This document shows, piece after piece, positions 45,337 through 50,925 of a stretch of DNA of 50,925 nucleotides; the first letter of the stretch is position 1; the number at the start of each line of letters is the position of its first letter. Both the position numbers and the translations under genes were made by a program. Source of the stretch: Actinomyces dentalis DSM 19115 (GTDB lineage Bacteria; Actinomycetota; Actinomycetes; Actinomycetales; Actinomycetaceae); contig NZ_AUBL01000032.1 of NCBI RefSeq assembly GCF_000429225.1, positions 1 to 50,925 of the forward strand, written 5' to 3'. The notes under the pieces are model-generated. The model was not told where the DNA came from and did no database searches. It saw only the letters and a list, made by a program, of their open reading frames with translations.

Positions 45337-48300
45337 ATGACCGACGCCCCGCCCGCGGACCCGGACGGGTCCGCGAACCCGGATGAGCCCGCGTCCCGCG
45401 ACCGCCGGGTGCTGTCCCGGGCCCTGCTGCCGCTGCGCGCCGTCGACCCGCAGCTGCACGTCCGCGCCGTCGACCACGTCCTGACCGGGGAGGACCCCGA
45501 GGTGGTCGAGCGGATCGATGCCTGCGAGGAGACGGACCGCCTGTTCGGCTGCCTCGAGGAGAACCGCTACGGCTATATCGGAGACGAGAATGCGCAGCTC
45601 CTGAGCGGGGTGGGCGTGCGCTGGCCCGAGCGGATGGCCGTCCCGCCCCGGGATCGCGGCGATGTCATCCGCGAACTGCGCGATCCCCTGTACCGCGACG
45701 GGGCGCTGAGCGCGCCCCAGTGGGTGCGCCTGGGCGGGATGCTGTGCGCCATTAGGAGCACCGACTACTCCCGTAAGCACCCTCCCGCCGGGCGGTCGTA
45801 CGTGCCCGACTGGCTGCGCGTCCTCATTGTGGACGTGCTCAAGACCTGCGCTACCGCCGATGACGCACCGCGGATCGCGCGGGACCGGCCCGGGTGGACG
45901 CCCGGGCGGTTGGCCCGCCTGCTGCGGGTCGAGGGCGTCGACGAGGCGCGCATCCCCGAGATAATGCTCAGGGTGTGGATCCTCGCCGCTCACATCGACC
46001 GGGGCGCGGCGGACCGGGGCGACGACCTCCCCGGCCTGCCGGAGTACCTGGAGGAGAACGGGCGGCGGATCCCCGCCACGATCCTGCGGCGCCTCGACAA
46101 GTACGACCGCGTCCGGCTGGTGCGCCTGGTCTCGGCGCGCCCCGTATCGCCGGCGCCCCTGGCCCGCCTGCTCGTCCCCCAGGCCCTCCACGAGTTCGAG
46201 GACGTCCGCCGCGAGGCGATCGGCCTGCTGGGGCGCATCCCCGCCGACGAGCGCCGCGAGCGGCTGAGGGAGGTCCTGGCGGGGCGGGCCGCCAGGAGCC
46301 GGGCCGGGCTCAAGCGGGCCGCGGCCCTCATCGACCACGTGGCCGCCGCCCCCGAGGACTGCGGGGTGCTCGACGAGGCCGCGCGGGACAACCCGGCGCT
46401 CGCCGCGCCTGTCGAACAGACGCGGGCCCGCCTGGCCTTCACCCGGTGGGCGATGCGGGAGGCGGACCGGGAGCCTCCGACCCTGCCCGGGATCGGCGCC
46501 CTGGACGACCGCTCCGCCGAGGAGGTCAAGGGTGAGCTGTGGCGGATCCTCAACCGCGTCGTCGACGACCGGTGGGATCCGCATGGTCCGATCCCCCGTG
46601 AGGAGGTCGCCCGCCGGGAGGGGGCCACGGAGGCGGACGTCGAGCACTTCATCGCCGTCGCCGACGGGCGGGCCACAGGATTGCCCAGGATCGTGAGGAG
46701 GCACAGGATCGTCTGGATCGAGAGCTGGCTGACCGGTCTGTCTATGACGCACCTGGTGCGGCTGGAGTCCCAGTACTCCTCGCCGGACCTGGACTCCGCC
46801 GTCTTCTGCCGCTACGACCCGGACACCGACCCGCGCGCGGTCGAGGAGCTCCTGGCCCGGATGGGCGCGTCGGTCAGCGCGCGCATGACCGAATTCTTCT
46901 GGGATCTGACCGATCCGCGCGTGCTGTGGCCGTGGGCGTCCCAGCACCCGGACCTGGTCGCGGGCAAACTCGCTAAGACCACCACGGCGCCGCGCGCCCT
47001 GAACGTCCTCGCCTACTTCCCCCGCCTGCCCGTCGAGCTCATGCCCGCCGTCGCCGCCCTCGCCGTCGGCTCCTCGGTGCGCGCCCGCAGCCGGGCGCAG
47101 GCCCTGCTGGCCGACTCGGACGGGGCGCTGCTCCTGGCCGAGCCGCTCCTGCGGGACCCCGATGAGGGCATCCGCCGTTCGGCCGCCTCGTGGTTGGGGT
47201 CGCTGGACCCCGAGCGCTCCCTGCCGGTGCTGCGCCGGGCCCTGGAGACGGAGGAGTCGCCGCTGGTGCGCGCCGCCCTCCTGGAGGCCGTGGGCGCCTG
47301 CGGGGGCGACACGTCCGCCCTCCTGGCGCCCGGGGTCCTCCTCGAGGAGGCGCGGGCGGGACTCGCGCAGAACGCCTCGGCGGGACCGCAGTGGCTGGAG
47401 TGGCGGGACGTGCCGCCGGTGCGCTGGGCCGACGGCGAGCCGGTGCCCGAGCAGATCATCCGCTGGTGGGTGGTGCTGGCCGATCGTCTGAGGAACCCCG
47501 ACGGCCGGGGCCTGATCGGCCTGTACACCTCCCTGCTGGACGCCGGGGACGCCCGGGCGCTGGGAGCCTTCCTCGTGCGGGCCTGGATCGCCCGGGACAC
47601 CCGCCACCCCGACCCGGAGGAGAGCCGCAGACTCGCCGAGGCCGTCGGCAAGCAGCGCTACGACGAGAACCAGCAGTGGCTGGTGCGCTGCCAGACCGAT
47701 GAGCGGCAGGCGCGCTACCTGGAGATCGCGCAGAAGGAGGCCGCCGTTACACTCAAGGCCCGCATCGCCGCCGCCTACGCGAAATTCCAGGGCGAGTACC
47801 TGGGTTCGGCCATGGCGGATAAGGGTCTGGTGGCCTTCGCGGTGTGCATGGACGACGGCGAGCTGGCCGAGCTGGTACGCGCCTATATGCGGGACAATCC
47901 GCTGCGTCGCGCCCAGCTCGAGGCCCTTCTCCGCGCGCTGCGCGCCAATGGGCGGGACCGGGCGCTGCAGGTGCTGCTGGGCGTCGCCCGGCGTCACAAG
48001 ATGGCGGGCATCCAGGCCACGGCCGCCGCCCTGGTGCGGGAGATCGCCTCCGAGCGGGGGTGGAGCGATGAGGAGCTGGCGGACCGCACCGTCCCGACGG
48101 CGGGCTTCGACGACGACGGTCTGCTGCGCCTGTCCTATGGGGAGCGCGAGTTCACCGGCCGGTTGACACCGGACTTGAAGATCCGCGTCACCGGCCCCGA
48201 TTGCAGGAGTCGGGCCGGCCTGCCCGCGCCCCGCGCCGGTGAGGACGCCGAGGTCGTCAAGGCCGCCAAGAAGCGCCTGAGCGCCGCCCGCAAGGAGGCC

Positions 48301-49032
48301 AAGACCGTCCTGACCGCCCAGACCGAGCGGCTGCGCGAGGCCATGTGCCTCCAGCGGAGCCGGCGGGCCGGCCAGTGGCGCGAGCATCTGCTCGCCCACC
48401 CGCTCATGTCCGTCCTCGCTCAGCGCCTGATCTGGACGGCGATTCCGCCGGAGGGCGGGCCGGTGAGTCTGCGCCCCGAGGCCGGCGGCGCTCTCATCGG
48501 CCTCGACGACGCCGTCGTCGAGCTCGACGACGAGGCGCGGGTGACCATCGCCCACGGCACGCTGCTGGGCCCCGAGGCCGCGGCCGCCTGGCGGCAGCAC
48601 CTGGCCGACTACGAGATCGAGCCCCTGTTCGACCAGTTGGACGCCACCGCCCCCTCCTTCGAACCGGACCAGAGGCGGCTGGACGACTTCGAGGGGCACA
48701 TGACCGACGTCTTCGAGTTTCGGGCGGCGGCCATCGGCCGCGGCTACCGGCGCGGGCCGATGAGGGACGAGAACTGGTTCACCGAGTACGTCCGGCCCTT
48801 CGCCGAGGCGGACCTGACGGCGGTGCTCACCTTCTCCGGCGCCCTCATGCCGGAGCAGAGGGTCCCCTGCGCCACCGGCGTTCTGGAGCTGCGGCGCGGC
48901 GAGGGCCGCCGGGCCGTGCCGCTGGCCGAGGTGCCACCGGTGCTGCTGGCCGAGTGCTACGCCGACTACCGGGCGGTGGCGGCCCTGGGCCCCTACGCAC
49001 CCGACTGGTGGGAGCGGGTCAAGCTGTGGTGA
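45337..49032 (+). CDS. DUF4132 domain HEAT-rich protein (YehI/MolR-like)
   Basis: 1231 residues, soluble. The first 900 or so residues are helical repeats (HEAT-like, e.g. RALETEESPLVRAALLEAVG). The C-terminal 330 residues carry what I read as DUF4132: KRLSAARKEAKTVLTAQTER, LLAHPLMSVLAQRLIW, LDDEARVTIAHGTLLG, LADYEIEPLFDQLD, FEFRAAAIGRGYRRG. E. coli YehI (about 1210 residues) is the comparison; it also lies next to the yehLMPQ genes. Own promoter and ribosome binding site, ATG 45337, 142 bases after the SWIM gene. Acts presumably as scaffold or substrate of the MoxR/VWA machine; that is inference. Confidence 0.75.
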   Translation: MTDAPPADPDGSANPDEPASRDRRVLSRALLPLRAVDPQLHVRAVDHVLTGEDPEVVERIDACEETDRLFGCLEENRYGYIGDENAQLLSGVGVRWPERMAVPPRDRGDVIRELRDPLYRDGALSAPQWVRLGGMLCAIRSTDYSRKHPPAGRSYVPDWLRVLIVDVLKTCATADDAPRIARDRPGWTPGRLARLLRVEGVDEARIPEIMLRVWILAAHIDRGAADRGDDLPGLPEYLEENGRRIPATILRRLDKYDRVRLVRLVSARPVSPAPLARLLVPQALHEFEDVRREAIGLLGRIPADERRERLREVLAGRAARSRAGLKRAAALIDHVAAAPEDCGVLDEAARDNPALAAPVEQTRARLAFTRWAMREADREPPTLPGIGALDDRSAEEVKGELWRILNRVVDDRWDPHGPIPREEVARREGATEADVEHFIAVADGRATGLPRIVRRHRIVWIESWLTGLSMTHLVRLESQYSSPDLDSAVFCRYDPDTDPRAVEELLARMGASVSARMTEFFWDLTDPRVLWPWASQHPDLVAGKLAKTTTAPRALNVLAYFPRLPVELMPAVAALAVGSSVRARSRAQALLADSDGALLLAEPLLRDPDEGIRRSAASWLGSLDPERSLPVLRRALETEESPLVRAALLEAVGACGGDTSALLAPGVLLEEARAGLAQNASAGPQWLEWRDVPPVRWADGEPVPEQIIRWWVVLADRLRNPDGRGLIGLYTSLLDAGDARALGAFLVRAWIARDTRHPDPEESRRLAEAVGKQRYDENQQWLVRCQTDERQARYLEIAQKEAAVTLKARIAAAYAKFQGEYLGSAMADKGLVAFAVCMDDGELAELVRAYMRDNPLRRAQLEALLRALRANGRDRALQVLLGVARRHKMAGIQATAAALVREIASERGWSDEELADRTVPTAGFDDDGLLRLSYGEREFTGRLTPDLKIRVTGPDCRSRAGLPAPRAGEDAEVVKAAKKRLSAARKEAKTVLTAQTERLREAMCLQRSRRAGQWREHLLAHPLMSVLAQRLIWTAIPPEGGPVSLRPEAGGALIGLDDAVVELDDEARVTIAHGTLLGPEAAAAWRQHLADYEIEPLFDQLDATAPSFEPDQRRLDDFEGHMTDVFEFRAAAIGRGYRRGPMRDENWFTEYVRPFAEADLTAVLTFSGALMPEQRVPCATGVLELRRGEGRRAVPLAEVPPVLLAECYADYRAVAALGPYAPDWWERVKLW

Positions 49033-49070
49033 TCCTCGGTGGAAGAGGCGGGGCCGACCGCCCCTTCCGC

Positions 49071-49112
49071 GAAACCGGCGGAAACGCCACGGAAACCGGC
49101 AGAAATGACGTA
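49071..49112 (+). repeat. 22-bp units
   Basis: GAAACCGGCGGAAACGCC at 49071 and GAAACCGGCAGAAATGAC at 49092, spaced 21 bases; members of the family at 16855. Confidence 0.65.
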
Positions 49113-49271
49113 CGATTCGATGTATTGGACTAGGATTTCGAACCACGGTTGGTCGCCGGGCGGGCCCACTGGCGCGGTGGCGGCTACCGCGGGACCCCTC
49201 CCCGGCGGGCTGGTCTCACTCATCGCACGGGTGGGGCGCGTGGGGCTCCTGAGATGGGTTTGGGCGGAGCC

Positions 49272-49393
49272 GTGTCCAGATCTGCCACAAAGGCGCCTCG
49301 AAGCGGGATCGGCCGCGGATAAAAGCCCGGAATATCAACGATTCTCTTTCGGCACTTCGGCGCGATCCGCGTCTTTGTGGCAGATGTGGACAA
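49272..49393. repeat. 122-bp palindromic repeat, copy 3
   Basis: Arms 49272-49294 and 49371-49393; core GGAATATCAACGAT at 49329-49342 (offset 57). Arm positions 14, 15 and 16 differ from copies 1 and 2 (TTG to CCA) and are matched by the complementary change on the other arm; one pair becomes G.U and two pairs are broken. Total length again 122. Confidence 0.9.
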
Positions 49394-49498
49394 CTGCGCC
49401 GCCAGTGGCCCCTCGCCGAGGGGAGGTCCCCGGTTGGACGGCGACCGTGACGAGCACCCCGACGGCCGGATGCGCTCGCGGGAACGCCGCCCGGCCGC

Positions 49499-49565
49499 GA
49501 GTACGTCACTTGACCCGCGAGCACGTCGCTCTAGCAGACGTGCTCGCGGGTCAAGTGACGTACTC
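49499..49565. repeat. Perfect 29-bp inverted repeat of 20-bp units
   Basis: Arms 49499-49527 and 49537-49565 with a 9-base loop. Arm motif GTCACTTGACCCGCGAGCAC is the unit of the array at 31568-31680; the sequence after the right arm (GCGGTTACCCGACGATCTCG) also recurs there. Confidence 0.9.
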
Positions 49566-49630
49566 AGCGGTTACCCGACGATCTCGCGGACCGCGGTGCC
49601 GGTCCGCCCGCCCCTCTGGGCGCCGCCCGG

Positions 49631-49705
49631 CGCCGAGACGTGCACTTCGCACTCGAAAGTGCAGCTCCAACCGTCATTCTCGAGGGCGAAATGCGCGTCT
49701 TGACG
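49631..49705. repeat. Conserved-loop palindrome, second copy
   Basis: 49666-49700 is the reverse complement of 19608-19642 with one mismatch in 35, covering an arm and the loop. The left arm (49635-49657) has diverged and pairs with several mismatches. Confidence 0.8.
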
Positions 49706-49748
49706 AAGAAGCGGGCCGACCTCGCCCCGGGACCCCCGGCAAGAAGGC

Positions 49749-50561
49749 TCAGGCGGGCGTGATGGCGGAAATTCGCTCAGCGGGTCGGTTCCGGTATTGA
49801 GCGTCAACGGCGTTGAGGCCGGAGGAGAGGGCCCGGGCCAGTCGGGACATCGCCTCGCGATCCTGGAGGAGCGGGACGACGAGAGCGGGCGCCGCGAACC
49901 GGGCGACGTCGACGGCCGTGCGCGGAGCTCCCGCCGATGTCAGGTACTGGTTGACCAGGTCCATGCCCGAGGCGAGGCCCCGTTTCGCCGCGTGCGCATC
50001 GAGCGCCGTCGCGATCGCCTCGAGGGTGGCGCTGGAAGTGCTGAGGGCATCGCGCACCATGGAGGCGAGATGGTCGTCATCGGCGTAGGCGGCGGTCAGA
50101 TCCGCGAGCGTTCGGGGGACGGTGGTGACGGGCATGTCGTTGACCAGGGTGATCTCGGCGGGGTCGAGCGCCGCGCGGTGGTAGCGGATGTCGGTCTGCC
50201 GCGTCTGCTTGCGCTGCGGAGCGGTGAAGGAGTGCCGGATGGGGATGAGGTCCCCCATGCGGTGCAGGGCGGACGCCGAGGCGTGCGAAACGACGGGGGT
50301 GTCGACGGCGCGGGCCCGCTCATCGGCGAAGCGCCGGGGGTCGGTGCTCAGCCATGCTGCGCGAAGATCCTGATCGGGATCGCCGTCGGATGAGGGCAGG
50401 ACGTACACCCCGTGACGAATGCGCGCGAGCGCTTCACCGTCCACGAGGCGGGCGAGCGCGGTGCGACTGATGCCGATCCGGGCCGCCTGCGCGGTTGTGA
50501 TGAGACCGTACTGCGAGACGGTCGCAGTGTGAAGCGTTTGGAGCGCCTCTGCCGTACTCAT
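49749..50561 (-). CDS. AbiEi-family antitoxin, no toxin partner visible
   Basis: 270 residues. The N-terminal winged helix (YGLITTAQAARIGISRTALA, then VDGEALARIRHGVYVLP) is the AbiEi antitoxin DNA-binding domain; the C-terminal part (VSHASASALHRMGDLIPIRH, DMPVTTVPRTLADLTAAY) is the AbiEi alpha/beta domain. In type IV abortive-infection systems AbiEi represses its own operon and neutralises the nucleotidyltransferase AbiEii encoded just downstream. Downstream here (below 49749) only repeats are found, so the gene is an orphan. ATG 50561; a perfect palindrome 12 bases upstream is a likely operator. Lies between two DUF4132 genes. Confidence 0.82.
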   Translation of the reverse strand: MSTAEALQTLHTATVSQYGLITTAQAARIGISRTALARLVDGEALARIRHGVYVLPSSDGDPDQDLRAAWLSTDPRRFADERARAVDTPVVSHASASALHRMGDLIPIRHSFTAPQRKQTRQTDIRYHRAALDPAEITLVNDMPVTTVPRTLADLTAAYADDDHLASMVRDALSTSSATLEAIATALDAHAAKRGLASGMDLVNQYLTSAGAPRTAVDVARFAAPALVVPLLQDREAMSRLARALSSGLNAVDAQYRNRPAERISAITPA

Positions 50562-50572
50562 GAACTCACCTC

Positions 50573-50608
50573 GCTGCGTTTGCTACATCATGCTGTAGCA
50601 AACGCAGC
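50573..50608 (-). promoter_or_regulatory. Probable AbiEi operator palindrome
   Basis: Perfect 15-base arms GCTGCGTTTGCTACA (50573-50587) and TGTAGCAAACGCAGC (50594-50608), six-base centre. It starts 12 bases upstream of the AbiEi ATG; AbiEi proteins are known to bind inverted repeats in their own promoters. Base composition is lower in GC than its surroundings. Confidence 0.7.
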
Positions 50609-50717
50609 GGAGTGAGCGGGGCGCCCGGGGCCGCCGGACAGACGCCGATCCGCAGCGCTTCCGTGAGCGGCGGGGGCGAAGCAGCGGATCAGGGCGCTGG
50701 CCGGGCGGGCGCGCCGG

Positions 50718-50744
50718 ATTCGTGTCGCAGTGCGCCGTTATCCT
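50718..50744 (+). promoter_or_regulatory. Promoter of second DUF4132 gene
   Basis: ATTCGTGTCG at 50718-50727 and -10 TATCCT at 50739-50744, same spacing as at 45236-45262. GAGGAG at 50799-50804 is the ribosome binding site. Confidence 0.55.
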
Positions 50745-50809
50745 GCGAACATCCGATCCCGCCGGTGAGGCGACGGGGATCGGCGACGATAACCGCACGA
50801 GGAGACTCC

Positions 50810-50925
50810 ATGACCAACACCTCAGTCCGAGATCTGGTCGACCGGGCGCTGCTGCCGCTCCGGGCGGTGGACGGGGCCCTGCACGATCGCGCGGTCGACT
50901 ACGTCGTCGACGGCGCCCACCCGCA
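50810..50925 (+). CDS. Second DUF4132 paralogue, 5' end only
   Basis: 38 codons before the window ends. RALLPLRAVDGALHDRAVDY matches the N terminus of the 45337 gene (RALLPLRAVDPQLHVRAVDH), and the upstream promoter shares its decamer, so this is a paralogue in tandem. ATG 50810 has GAGGAG six bases upstream. The full length, and whether a DUF4132 C terminus is kept, cannot be seen. Confidence 0.75.
   Translation, partial: MTNTSVRDLVDRALLPLRAVDGALHDRAVDYVVDGAHP

Larger units (their letters stand above)
49033..49748. other. Convergent gap filled with four repeat families
   Basis: 716 bases without a supportable gene. In order: two 22-bp units (49071-49112), 122-bp repeat copy 3 (49272-49393), inverted 20-bp unit array (49499-49565) and a copy of the conserved-loop palindrome (49631-49705). 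Confidence 0.7.

Noticed and set aside
49033-49748. AbiEii toxin gene downstream of AbiEi
   Set aside because: No minus-strand frame of suitable length or nucleotidyltransferase motif is found; the region is repeats.

Overview
The window is very GC-rich with dense coding, GTG starts and many promoters of TANNNT type placed six bases before the start codon (leaderless mRNAs). This and the gene content (sucCD next to a PerM-like membrane protein and purH, a DUF3017 protein, a DivIVA-like coiled-coil protein, and the GlgE maltosyl-phosphate glycogen pathway) point to a high-GC actinobacterium, most likely Actinomyces or a close relative. The genus is an inference from gene content and order; no rRNA is present.

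Layout. 1-9540: central metabolism. A small unknown gene, sucC-sucD-perM, purH behind a ZTP riboswitch, a DUF3017 protein, a broken dicarboxylate symporter and mdh. 9628-16808: a zinc-ribbon-like small protein, an unknown cytoplasmic protein, a DivIVA/Scy-like coiled-coil protein, a two-helix membrane protein with a long Gly-Tyr repeat tail, a lipoprotein coupled to it, and a thioredoxin-TPR protein without the CxxC pair. 17017-25829: glycogen block on the minus strand (glgP; glgE, mak, glgB), completed by glgX at 33639-36008. 26415-33483: GNAT fragment, trpS, a HEAT-like protein, rnz, and a SWIM zinc-finger protein. 36180-38004: etfB-etfA.

38061-50925 holds the most interesting locus: a leaderless operon of a MoxR AAA+ ATPase, a DUF5682 protein fused in one reading frame to a VWA (MIDAS) protein, and a SWIM zinc-finger protein, followed by a 1231-residue DUF4132 protein and, after an orphan AbiEi-type antitoxin, the start of a second DUF4132 paralogue. 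The set matches the uncharacterised E. coli yehL-yehM-yehP-yehQ group with its neighbours yehI and molR, which suggests a widely conserved but functionally undescribed AAA+/VWA chaperone-like system.

The gaps between genes are unusually rich in inverted repeats: a 122-bp palindrome family (three copies, identical length, compensatory arm changes), a 164-bp inverted pair, 27-29 bp and 28-30 bp palindromes, and a 22-bp unit family. The three large convergent gaps are filled with them. No tRNA, rRNA, CRISPR array, insertion sequence or transposase gene was seen.
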